A DNA stretch of 64,000 nucleotides from Eublepharis macularius (taxonomy: Eukaryota > Chordata > Lepidosauria > Squamata > Eublepharidae), in contig NC_072793.1 of the NCBI RefSeq assembly GCF_028583425.1, positions 101,045,689 to 101,109,688 on the forward strand. The letters are read 5' to 3'. How positions within the stretch are numbered: position 1 is the first letter of the stretch; each line of letters opens with the position of its first letter. This document shows, one piece after another, positions 35,001-42,900 of this stretch. Below the pieces are notes generated by a model. It searched no databases, was not told the origin of the DNA, and saw only the letters and a program-made list of their open reading frames with translations. Both the position numbers and the translations under genes were made by a program.

Positions 35001-35757
35001 TCTACACTCAACCAGGCCTACTTCCTGAGGCTACCGTGCCAAGCATATTTATCAGGGAACAGACCCTGTTAAGCTCAGCAGATCTAACTTCTGCCCCTGA
35101 ATTTATTGCACATCCCACTGCAAGCTTACCTGCTCTGCCATGCTCATTTTGCATAATAAATATACAGATAGTAAAAATATACCAATAGTTTCCAGTACTT
35201 TTCTCGCCACTTGGGAAGTGGCTTTGTAAAAGGCAGCTCCTGGAATTTCCTACATCTCAAGGAAGAAAGGAACAAGAAAAGAAACAAGCAGAGGAAGAGA
35301 GGAATGCACAGAAGAAAGTAATACCAGAGATGCGGAACTCAGGGGAGGCTGGAACACAGGTGACACAAATCACACCAGGATCCACCAAGACACTCAAACC
35401 AGGAATGCTGGAAGCACATCCCACAATGTCCATTACATTTTATCCTACTCGCCTACCAGTGAGCTGGTGACACTGTGTGGAAAATCATACAGTTGTCCCC
35501 TCTGCTAAATCTGCTCTCCTGCCACGTAAATTAGACAGAACTATGTACTGAGTTAACTGACCCCTTATACACCACCCATCATACCTCCTGCACGACTAGA
35601 TCAGCCTCAAGAGACCAAGAACCACCTCACGGCTGGGCTTACTTTCTCTTCCCCCCCCCCCCCTAACCTTTCGCCTTTTACGCTCGGCCCCTGCAGACGT
35701 TGCAGCAGAAACATCTCGCAGCCTTTGCTTTTTCCTGTTCGTGCCCACGGACGCCAT
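19916..35757 (-). CDS. RRP9: RRP9 / U3-55K, full gene, 15 coding exons
   Basis: RRP9 is the nucleolar WD-repeat protein that binds the U3 snoRNA box B/C region and works in the SSU processome for early 18S rRNA cleavages. Exons in transcript order: 35757-35668, 34518-34436, 34029-33923, 32924-32857, 31088-31047, 29369-29243, 28806-28685, 28414-28322, 26940-26840, 24939-24805, 23611-23549, 23448-23303, 22121-22042, 20843-20770, 20021-19916. All junctions are GT..AG and in phase. They give 1437 bp, or 478 aa (human about 475). Residues 1-30 are basic and nuclear-localising in character; about 31-130 are acidic and coiled (LYLEQLRQQEEEKAEEEAF). Seven WD repeats follow at about 141-451. The ATG has A at -3 and G at +4. 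Confidence 0.97.
20770..20843 (-). CDS. RRP9: RRP9 coding exon 14
   Basis: Encodes VGFVNSLKFSNTGHF to GIGQEHR in WD repeat 7. The Arg codon is split with exon 15. Confidence 0.95.
21585..21775 (+). mobile_element. tRNA-derived SINE, diverged copy
   Basis: Carries a B-box-like 'aggtctgaaccctc', then 'cagtcacacactcag', 'ggtgtgttgtgaggacagaa' and 'gctgctttgggtccccactg'. The same order is better preserved at 33115. It lies in the RRP9 intron between exons 13 and 14. Confidence 0.7.
22042..22121 (-). CDS. RRP9: RRP9 coding exon 13
   Basis: Encodes SHSASVKLWKCGEGF to FDIPL, the end of WD repeat 6 and the linker to repeat 7. The first Gly is split with exon 12. Confidence 0.95.
22969..23058. repeat. 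90-bp foldback element
   Basis: The arms 'acagtgcaagcctatg...agagttactccagtctaa' are mirrored with four mismatches in 44 bp around a few central bases. Related copies or halves occur at 8925, 20415, 24300 and 39035. It fits a miniature inverted-repeat family abundant in squamates. Confidence 0.75.
23303..23448 (-). CDS. RRP9: RRP9 coding exon 12
   Basis: Encodes SVALWGLSKKKPL to WITSVAALLNSDVVATG, the end of WD5 and start of WD6. Confidence 0.95.
23549..23611 (-). CDS. RRP9: RRP9 coding exon 11
   Basis: A 63-bp exon encoding GSIDCIQLINEEHMVSGADD in WD repeat 5. Both border codons are split. Confidence 0.95.
23960..24275. repeat. Foldback interspersed repeat, copy 3
   Basis: The left block 'agtaccttaaagaccaacaa' and the right block 'ttcttggtcttaaagctggt' are inverted and diverged versions of each other. 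Same family as 2658, 3505 and 38050. Confidence 0.55.
24805..24939 (-). CDS. RRP9: RRP9 coding exon 10
   Basis: Encodes FGHQDVITGL, SRECCVTSGGRDGTVRVWKI and ESQLVFYGHQ: WD repeat 4 and the opening of repeat 5. It is nearly identical to the mammalian sequence. Confidence 0.97.
25248..26376. mobile_element. Large non-autonomous hAT-like element with 8-bp duplication
   Basis: The body (25256-26368) is flanked by 'atctagat' on both sides, an 8-bp target duplication. It starts TAGACATGGGCATGATC and ends GATCGTGCCCATGTCTA (one mismatch). Inside are a 140-bp-arm hairpin (25671-25963) and two direct copies of a GC-rich block (about 25588-25670 and 25998-26075, 'ggcaaaaggcagcgc...'). No transposase frame is visible; the short open frames reflect the GC-rich palindromes. 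The hAT class is inferred from duplication length and TIRs. Confidence 0.75.
26840..26940 (-). CDS. RRP9: RRP9 coding exon 9
   Basis: Encodes GLSFRKGTHQLYSASHDRSV to ENAYVETL, most of WD repeat 3. Confidence 0.96.
27303..27530 (-). mobile_element. Penelope-like element terminal fragment
   Basis: The plus-strand blocks 'gatatattgtcgaaggcttt', 'cacggccggagaacgatggt' and 'cctgacgtttcgccagcagc' are the highly conserved terminal region I associate with squamate Penelope-like retroelements. No reverse transcriptase or GIY-YIG frame accompanies it, so this is a fragment. Family assignment rests on recalled motifs, not a search. Confidence 0.6.
27391..27433 (-). ncRNA. Hammerhead-ribozyme-like core
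   Basis: On the minus strand the order is UCCU, CUGAAGA, a hairpin with GCCAGC/GCUGGC arms, GAAA, CG, UC, AGGA. UCCU/AGGA can pair as stem I, the hairpin is stem II, and CG is self-complementary, as in dimeric minimal hammerheads with a very short stem III. The expected cleavage follows GUC. One extra U sits between CUGAAGA and stem II. Hammerheads are known in Penelope-like terminal repeats; activity of this copy is not shown. Confidence 0.55.
28040..28276 (-). mobile_element. tRNA-derived SINE (antisense)
   Basis: On the minus strand: head 'tttggtgtagtggttaagag', 'gtttaattccccactcctcc' (B-box region), 'gctgggtgacccagggtcag', then a tail with 'gcagtatataaattgaatg'. It lies in the intron between RRP9 exons 8 and 9. 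Confidence 0.75.
28322..28414 (-). CDS. RRP9: RRP9 coding exon 8
   Basis: Encodes ATGDKNKLIMIWEAATCQH and LYKFTGHRDAVS, the end of WD repeat 2 and start of repeat 3. Confidence 0.96.
28685..28806 (-). CDS. RRP9: RRP9 coding exon 7
   Basis: Encodes DVKSGKKLHVI to GHTAHILSMAVSSDGKYL. The loop (HGGKKVTEES) is shorter than in human. Confidence 0.95.
28955..29125 (+). mobile_element. SINE, strongly diverged
   Basis: 'gatgcagtggttagac' (A-box-like head), then 'ctcccagggtgctgtgaaga' and 'agtgacttggaaggagtgg', resemble the tRNA-SINE at 33115. Confidence 0.4.
29243..29369 (-). CDS. RRP9: RRP9 coding exon 6
   Basis: Encodes LQLPDRADIRVLRGHRL to FSAAKDCSIIK, WD repeat 1. I chose the outer acceptor (29370) over one 6 bp inward because it restores the LQ pair that aligns with the human IQ. 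Confidence 0.94.
29375..31040. other. RRP9 intron 5, no recognised feature
   Basis: No exon or clear repeat is seen in this 1.7-kb intron. Confidence 0.5.
31047..31088 (-). CDS. RRP9: RRP9 coding exon 5
   Basis: A 42-bp microexon, LEQKGKLQRQIAKN, matching the linker before the WD propeller. Confidence 0.92.
31580..31795 (+). mobile_element. MIR-like (CORE-SINE) fragment
   Basis: 'catctctgccacacagtcat', 'ggctttaggcaaatcatttt', 'catctgcaatatggggataa' and 'aagcactatacaaatgctga' follow the MIR consensus order. It is an ancient amniote SINE. Confidence 0.75.
32015..32460 (-). mobile_element. tRNA-SINE split by a nested insertion
   Basis: The two halves (about 32015-32076 and 32319-32460) match the SINE at 28040 (accactacaccaaactgg, cccagctggcttcaagtgg, ataccgtccttcaggc). 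Between them lies an unrelated segment of about 240 bp. Confidence 0.7.
32077..32318 (-). mobile_element. Nested L2/CR1-tailed repeat
   Basis: Antisense tail 'tttatttatttctattccgc', 'cctccccatgagcgggctca', and far end 'cggtggaggcccggcgaaag'. Related tails occur at 18495 and 58430. It sits inside the SINE at 32015-32460. Confidence 0.65.
32857..32924 (-). CDS. RRP9: RRP9 coding exon 4
   Basis: Encodes EEKAEEEAFERDL and VAGRLKEDV, the charged helix conserved with mammals. Confidence 0.95.
33115..33350 (+). mobile_element. tRNA-derived SINE, well preserved
   Basis: The head has 'tgtagcagttagaccactgg' (A-box region) and 'ccaggttggaatccctgctc' (B-box GGTTGGAATCC). The body has 'gccagtcacactctctcagc', 'ctcacagggttgttgtgtgg' and 'ttgctttgggtcaccattgg', ending in A-rich 'aataaaaaaataaaa'. 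It lies in an RRP9 intron, opposite to the gene. Confidence 0.8.
33635..33835 (+). mobile_element. tRNA-derived SINE, second family, old copy
   Basis: 'gctttgcatgcaggaaatct', 'caggttcaatctgtgg', 'ctctggagagccactatgag' and 'gctagatggaccagtggtcc' match, in sense, the family seen antisense at 63722. Confidence 0.65.
33923..34029 (-). CDS. RRP9: RRP9 coding exon 3
   Basis: Encodes PAKKKSNEAEEEIEE and KLRLAKLYLEQLRQQ, the acidic and coiled region. Confidence 0.95.
34348..34415 (-). mobile_element. Small CR1 3'-end remnant
   Basis: 'aagaagagctctgctggatc' is the antisense CR1 3' block, strongly diverged. Confidence 0.4.
34436..34518 (-). CDS. RRP9: RRP9 coding exon 2
   Basis: Encodes LPVAEERSWQK to SKLNEEISSDSEPD. 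The NEEISSDSE motif aligns with human. Confidence 0.94.
35668..35757 (-). CDS. RRP9: RRP9 coding exon 1 with start codon
   Basis: Encodes MASVGTNRKKQR to ERKRRK, 30 basic residues. ATG at 35757-35755 is in strong initiation context; no ATG lies in frame just upstream. The donor GTTAGG is followed by a long G run (C run on the plus strand, about 35650-35663). Confidence 0.92.
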
Positions 35758-36712
35758 GCTGCCGCTGCCCCGTAAAGCGCTTCCCACACGTGGCTGCCCT
35801 AAGCAGCTCCCCGGCCTTTCCCATAGGAGAGAAACGACACCGGCCTCCTCCCATAGGCCGAAAATCTAGCTAGAAATCCCGCCTCCTTCAGAAGACGAGT
35901 GAAAGCAGCGACACGCCTGGCCCGGCAGCCAACTTCACTCTCATTGGTTGATACACTGAGCGGACGGCCCCTCCTCCGTTCTCTCGTTGGTATTTTGAAG
36001 CTGTCTGTCATGAGAGTATGGAGCAGGCGCAGTCGCGGGGGGGGGGGGAAGGCTTGATAAACCAGCTGGAGGCTCCTGTAGTGTGGTTCGTGTACCCGTT
36101 GGGGGCAGTCGTGAGTAGGAGGCGATGCATGCCTTGGGGCTTCGAAGATCTGAAGAGGGAGGCGGGGCGGTTGCTTAGTCACTGTGCGAAATACAGGGAA
36201 CGAGGAAAGAAAAGAAATGCTGGACTTTGGGAAGGGGCGTCGCCTCGGAGCTCTGGGGTTTCTCGGCAGGTCTTCCAGCTTGCACGGGCTCTCCGAGCAA
36301 ACCTCGAGTCGTCTTGTTCGCCCCCATCCCCTTGTTTTGCATCGAACTCGATGAAGAGCTCTGGGAGGGTCGCAGGCTTGCGCCGTTTTTTTTCACAACC
36401 CAAATAAAAAGGAGTGGTTTGGAGGGGGCGTGGTTAAGTGCTTTGCCCGTTTTCCCGGGATGGCCAAAGGACAAATTCCATCCACCCTTTAGGTAGGTCT
36501 CGAAGGAGCCGTCGGGCCGCCTGGTCTCGCGGTTCCGGGGGCGATTGGAGCTGTTCTCGTAGAGGCGTGTTCTTGCCGCACTGTTATATAGGCAGGCTGA
36601 GGTCACCAGGCAGGAGGAAAAGAAAGTCGAAACTGCAGCGCGGACAGACTTGTCCAAACTTGCCCGGCTGCTGGCCTTTCCTCTGCCGGTCCCGACGGCA
36701 GACCCCCGCCCC
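35758..36712. promoter_or_regulatory. Shared CpG-rich bidirectional promoter RRP9/PARP3
   Basis: The 955-bp stretch between the RRP9 ATG and the end of PARP3 exon 1 is rich in G, C and CpG. Visible sites are an inverted CCAAT (ATTGG) at about 35943, a GC box 'ggaggcggggcgg' at about 36158-36170, and an NRF1-like 'gcaggcgcagtc' at about 36022. No TATA box is clear. RRP9 and PARP3 are also head to head in mammals. Exact start sites cannot be read from sequence. Confidence 0.75.
36600..36712 (+). other. PARP3: Putative PARP3 5' non-coding exon
   Basis: GC-rich sequence ends at 36712 in 'cccgcccc' and is followed by a consensus donor GTAAGTTT. The 5' limit is a guess. It would splice to 39727. 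Confidence 0.45.
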
Positions 36713-38049
36713 GTAAGTTTGCTACACCGGGGAGCGGGGTTAAGAAAGAGGCAGGTGGCTGTCCTTCAAGGATGCTTGTTTATCGGTTGTTGCTAAAGTG
36801 ATAAGTAAACATAGGGCGACATCCTGGAGCTGATCTCTAAGGCAGGGAAAAGTCAGGGACATTCCCATAGACCGAAGGGATTGCCGGCTGTTGCGCGTCA
36901 TCCAGGTATAAACAAAATAAGTCAACGCACCCGGTCTGGAAATACTCTCGTTTCTTACGCCTACCAGTTGCAGATCTTCAAATCTTGCGGTTGTCTTTGA
37001 TCAGGCTTGTAAACAGACCACCGGACACAAGCAGGCAAACCTGGGCGTTTTGTAAATCACAAAACTGCTGGTTTGGATTGGCCGGTTCAAGCTGGTGATG
37101 TGCAACGTGATTAATTTAAGCATCTGAGGCAAGTAGGCTGGTCATCTTTCTTACGGGTTAGTAATTTTCGTGGATTGCAAATCCTTGCCTCTGGGATAAG
37201 CTGCACATCCGCTGGGAGTTTCTTTCTGTGGCCCAGCCCCTCGTTTGGCTATAAGTAGTTCAAGGAGTCCCTGCTCAGTATAGTTTACCATTTTCTCCAT
37301 CCATGCACAGAGTATATCAGGAGTGCATCCGTTCCATTCTTGGAGTGTTTTCCTTATGTTTTGCTAACACTCACCATATTGCAGTTCTCCCAGTATGGAT
37401 TAGAAGGATCATCAGATTAGCTACTGATTCTGGATTTTAAAACTCCTCTTTACAAGGAGCAGTTTGGCTTACTTTGAGTAATCTGAAAAATATTTACAAT
37501 AGAAATCCCTTTCTGGAGCAGATCTGCTAAGTTTTCTGTTATAATGTCATCTGGATTGGAAGCTGGTATAGCATAATGGAAAGGATTGGATCCAGGCAGG
37601 CACAATCTGTGATTTATGTATGCATGGATCATTAATAAATGATAGTAACACAGTACAAGTGATTTCAATGTGGGACTTAACAAGAAGAACGTTCTGCTCT
37701 CCTTTAGAATGTAAGTTGACCATGTGCCCCTTACCCATCTTGGAGATTGGACTGTCATGAATTTCAAACCAGTGGAGATGTGTCAAATTCAGACTGGATG
37801 GTTCAGTGTCTGGGACTTTCCTACCAGTGATGAGAAACATAATATGTTGTTTGAAAGTTTTAGGTTTCCTGGTCTGATTAATTCTCTGAACTGATACAAA
37901 GATTAGAAGGACTTCCAGAATCATTTTGCTACAGAAAAGTAGGAAAAACTCCCTCTAAGGAATAAAGTTGTCGGTGTGGGTTGAATGCCAAATTGTATGT
38001 TGCAAAGATCTGTGGTTTGGATCTCCTGATGTTTTTTTCTTTAATTAAG

Positions 38050-38275
38050 CAGGAGTATAGTCACACCTTAAGGACCAACAGATCTTATTCAAGCATAAGA
38101 TCTGGTGAGTCAGAGCACAGTTCATCAGACATTTCTAATTGATTGAGCTCTGTGACGAAGTGAGCTCTGATTCACAAAAGCTTATGATGGAATACGTTTT
38201 GTAAATCCTTAAGGTGCTATTGGAGTCGTGTTCAGTTTTGCTACAATAGAAGAGTGTGGCTACCCCTTTAGAATC
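38050..38275. repeat. Foldback interspersed repeat, copy 4 (complete)
   Basis: The left arm has 'cacaccttaaggaccaacag' and the right arm has 'taaatccttaaggtgctatt' inverted. The middle carries 'gtgagctctgattcacaaaa' and 'gcttatgatggaatacg'. This is the most complete copy of the family here. Confidence 0.7.
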
Positions 38276-38329
38276 TTTTTTTAATAAAATGTGATAGGAA
38301 GTGGGGAAGTGGCAATTTCATCAGAACAT

Positions 38330-38363
38330 GTGGGAAGTTGTATAACGTGGGAAGTTGTATAAC
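38330..38363. repeat. 17-bp tandem duplication
   Basis: Two exact adjacent copies of 'gtgggaagttgtataac'. Confidence 0.9.
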
Positions 38364-39749
38364 CCCCCCACACACAATGTTTTCCTGACTGAAATCCCTT
38401 CCTGGGTTTTTTTTATTTGCTTGGGGTGGAGGAGATAGTTACTGGCATGGTTACCTTGTAGGACCAGCAGCAAGCTGAAGGGAAGGAGATTTCCATTAGG
38501 AAAACACATCAAGAGTTCTCTCTTTGTCACACAGTTCCTGCATATTGTATAGTTTGTTCCGGTGATGACTAGGAAATGGAGAGTTTAGGACCCTGTGCAT
38601 CCTGGGGCTGTAACTTGGAGTTGGACATAAAAGTGGCTCTTGATTGTGACGGCTGCAGAAGTTAATGTTGTTTGTCTAGGGCACAGGCTTAGGGTTATGC
38701 CAATGACAGCATGTTTGAATAAAGAGGCAGCAAAACTGGTTCTTTTGGGGACCTGTCAAGCTATGTTAGAGCAATGTATAAACACAAAAACTGTGGTTTG
38801 ATTGAAACCAAACAGCTAGGCAAGAGAATGAGAATCAGCTAGCATTGAAACAGTGCAGGGGTGTGGGTTTCCAATATGATTCCTACAGCAGACTCTTTCT
38901 CTCTTTTAAACGGTGGGTAGAGACAGGGACTGAGCTGTCTTCAAGAACATTAATTGTAACAGATCCCATCACCCCAGATTCCCCAGGAATGCATACCTAG
39001 GAGTGAATGGCTCACTTTTTTTTCTTATAGTATAATCCTATGAACACTTCTCTGGAAGAAAGCCCCATTGAATACAGTGGGATTTACTTATGAGTAAACC
39101 AGCATAAACTTGCGCTGTTATAGCCACTGAGAATAGTAGCATCCAGTGACTTTGTTTATTTTACACATCTGGTTTTCATACTCAGTTTGCAGATGAAGTG
39201 CTGCCTGGCAGAGGCTGGTCTTTCTGAAATCTGTGCTTCTCCAGTGTCAAGAGGTCTGACCAGTGGAGAAAATAACCATTCTGGTGTTTTGTATAATATG
39301 GCCTGATGGTTTCTATGTCAAACTTCTAAGATACCTATCCTGCTAATCAGTGGAAGGCACGCTTTGTAGTTCTGTCTTGAATCTTTAGCTCCTTTGTGGT
39401 ATTGCTTTAACTTGCAAGTCCTCCAGGCGACCTTTTAAACAAAATCCCTTTTTCGTTTGGAAGTTCATTTGCAGTGTCATTCCAGGCAGCATCCTCCCCC
39501 ACACAAACAAATATAAGTTGATTAATAAATGAGTAGAATGTATCTTTGCTTAGGATAGCACTGATAGTGTTTGACTGGATCTGTTGAGGTTATCTGGCCT
39601 GCTGCTGCTTAGGATTTAAGATTGCTTATACAAAGAATTAATTTGCTTTCCACTCTTTTTTCAGCTGCATGAAATAAGTGATTTTCATCAGCAGTTCTTA
39701 TTTTTTTCTTTTGATGGGGGAAATAGGTTGAGACTCTCCTAAGTAAATC

Positions 39750-39950
39750 ATGCCCCCAAAGCGTAAGTCCCCTGCCCAAACCCAGGCAGCAGTCAAGGAC
39801 AAGAAGGTGAAAAAGGAACCAGAGCCAAAGCCTGAACCAGAAGAAGACAGCTTCCGGTCCACCATGGAGGCACTGAAGTCAGCTCCCAAAGAGAAGCTTA
39901 AAGTGAAAATCGATGCTGCTTGCCAGCTATGTAATATCAGCAGTGCCAAG
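39750..39950 (+). CDS. PARP3: PARP3 coding exon 1
   Basis: MPPKRKSPAQTQ onward: Lys/Glu-rich N-tail, then EDSFRSTMEALKSAPKEK, matching the human segment before the WGR domain. The acceptor is at 39726, so 23 bp of 5'UTR share this exon. Confidence 0.94.
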
Positions 39951-42900
39951 GTGAGGTTGAATCTCTGTGCCCAGAATACTTTGGGCACAAGTGGAGGGAA
40001 GAGAGAATTTCCCATTCTTTCTGGCCTTGGGACAGGATGGTGTAGTATAAAGAGAGATTACTATCTCATGAGCATCTGTGGCTGGAATTAAAATGTATAT
40101 TCATTGGATCTTAAGGTTTCTCTTATTTCAAAGCTCATTCTGTTGATACGTTGTCGAAAATCTACAACAACCAACTCATTCTGTTGAGTTCTTGTGTCTT
40201 TTGTTAAATAGCCTGTTCACCCAGTTCTAAGTTGCATGTCTTCTGTACGAAGAAGGAAAATTGACTGAATTATAAGAATGTCCTTCTGGATGATCTATGC
40301 CAGTTGGACACAGTTCTTTTTCTTGTTAATAATGGTTGTAGGCTTGTAGGAGGCTCTGTTACCCAAGAAGGCAGTCTCCTAATTAGTTGGGGAATTAGCT
40401 TTAAAGGAGACAAAGCAAGAAGGGGTAACTGAGATTTGCCACCTATGTTTACAAGGATTATTCCCTTAGAGAACTCTCAAATAAGCCAGGCAGATGTTAA
40501 ACTTAGAAAGTCTTTTTTTTATTATTAAAGCGAAATAAAAGGGCAAATGTACAGAAATCACACACAGGACACTTAAAAGACTAACTAGAAAATCAGGGAG
40601 GAAAGGAGAGAAAACAGTTTCAGGCAAGGCAATAGTTACTGGTCTTGAAGATAGGGGTCCACAGAGGCAGCAGCATATCATGAGGAGAAGAGAAGAAGCC
40701 TGAACAGATATGAGGGCATGTGGATGGAACGAGAACACACACGCACTGGCAACTACCGAGTCTGGTAATAGGGCAAAATGTTCCCTGGGGCAAGCTGACA
40801 TCTTCTCCGAAAACCATAACTTAATGGTTTGTCTGAAGGTTGGACAATAAATTGGGAGAGGTTTGATGGGTCCTATCTGAGGTGGACCTATAGGTGAAAA
40901 AGTGATTGATGACCCTGTAAGTACTGGATGGGAAATGCTACCAGGTTTGCTAAATACTTTGATTTGGATAAGTGGGTGTGGGAAAGTAAGATCCGGTGTT
41001 GACGAGATAAGTCAGGATCTTCTTGGCAGACCTCATTGTCCTGAGTTATGCATCTGTCAGTCAGCTGCTCTGACTCACACTCTGGTAGTTTTCACCCTGG
41101 GCCAGTCAGTGCCCTACGCTTATAATATATCAAAAAAGGTATTTTTGATATTCCATCCATAAACTGCTCTCATAGCAGTGAGGAGGGGGCTGACTGCTAA
41201 CAGTTCCAATCTAGACAGAAATTCATCGGACTCTGACACAGACTCCATAACTTGCTTAAAATAATACTGATACAGTGCTGGAGATTCCTGTGTTAGGGTG
41301 TTTTTATGGTGCTTGTCTTGTTTGTTCTTGTAGTACTTCTGAGTGCTAAGTCATTATTGTATTCCCATTTTTAAAAATGTCAAAGACAGGTACTGGGGTT
41401 TACTCGGTGCCATCCCAATAAGTTCATGGCTGATCAGGTCAAAGTGTAGCATGTGATCCTCTGCCTGTCTAGCATAAATGCAACTTGGTTGTGAGTTTCT
41501 TACAAGAGGCACTCTCATATTCCCTGTATACAGTAGGTAGTTAGGCATCTTTCTTTATTCTTCTAGATCTATGAGGACTATGACTGCATGCTGAACCAAA
41601 CCAACATTGGACACAACAACAACAAATTTTACATTATCCAACTCATAGAGCAAAATGGGAGTTACAGCTGTTGGAACCGCTGGGGTCGTGTGGTAAGTAT
41701 CTTCTCCACAGTCTGACTACTGGGGTTCAAGAATACTTCTTCTTTAATCCACCTAGTGGGCCAGAATCTCTGGAAATGCTATAACCATGCCTATTCTGAG
41801 ATAATTTTAAGGATTTCTCATGTGTCCTAAAGTAATGTTTCCCAGACTATAATTTGCAGAACTATAATCTAGGTGAGCCCTAAGGAGCTGCTCACAAGTA
41901 GTATTTCCTACACTTGTCTGTTGCTGGTTCTTTGGGTCTTCTTCCATGTTTCCCCCACTGCTAGTTAGATGGGATCTGGTGTTGCCACATGTAGTCAGGA
42001 AGACTCACATGAATTAGACATACGTCTGTGTGAATGAGGCACACTTTCTGGTCTCGTCAAATTCATGATGGGAATACCAAGTGTAAAGAGACCTTCGTCT
42101 TACACTGTCAGGATGTCTCCTGTCATACTCTGCAAGGCCTGTTTGATTCTGTGTGACTCTGATGTTAGAAGCTGTTCTCGGCCTGGAATGTGACAGCCTG
42201 CTGTTCTCTCTTTCTCAGCATCTCGCATACATGTATTCTTAGTAGGCTTACGTTTTACGTCCAGCAAATAACAGATGATATGCACACAAATACTAAGAGA
42301 TCATTGAGGCTCCTTATGCAGGCTTGAAAGAGAGCACTTGGACTTGAATATATTGAAAAATAAGGACAGTTCTAATTGAGAAGAATAATCAATACATTCA
42401 AGCAGTCTGATTAATATAGCACAAAAATAGCTCTGAATATTAGAATGCCCATATTGAAATGAAAGTTTTTCAAGTACCCACAAGTCCTTTTCTGTTATGT
42501 ATAACAGTCAATGAAGGGAATTGGAGAACAAGAGAGTGTGTGTGTGCAGGAGGGGAAAGTGAAATCTTTTAAGTCCTCTGTCAACTTAAGTCCTGCGTGG
42601 AGATTCTTCAGAGGACATTCTTAAATGTCTAGGCAGCCAATAATTCAAAAAGAGACATCAGCAGTACACACATCAGGAGGATTTGAAGCCATCCAGAGGC
42701 GTGAATACAGGAGTCAGAGGCAGACTCAAGTAAACAAAATCCAGGGAGAGGTCTAAGGGGAATATAAAGCAAGAAAGTATATGGAATCTGCTATGTAATA
42801 CAGGACTGATTACAGCAAGGGAACCAAAACTCAGGGTACACGGCAGGAACTTGAGTAAGAACTCTGCATCATTTATAGGACTCAGAACTAAATAGAATAT

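Larger units (their letters stand above)
36720..39726 (+). other. PARP3 intron between the 5' exon and the first coding exon
   Basis: Contains foldback copy 4 (38050), a 17-bp tandem duplication (38330) and part of the small foldback family at about 39035-39125. No exon is recognised. Confidence 0.5.

Noticed and set aside
36018-36716. Overlapping long frames on both strands in the CpG island
   Set aside because: High GC lowers stop frequency; no similarity or splice support. The region is promoter and 5' exon.
40140-40190. 'gatacgttgtcgaaaatcta' resembling the Penelope terminal block
   Set aside because: Only a short match; the diagnostic ribozyme and following blocks are absent. A small direct repeat (ctcattctgttga) explains part of it.
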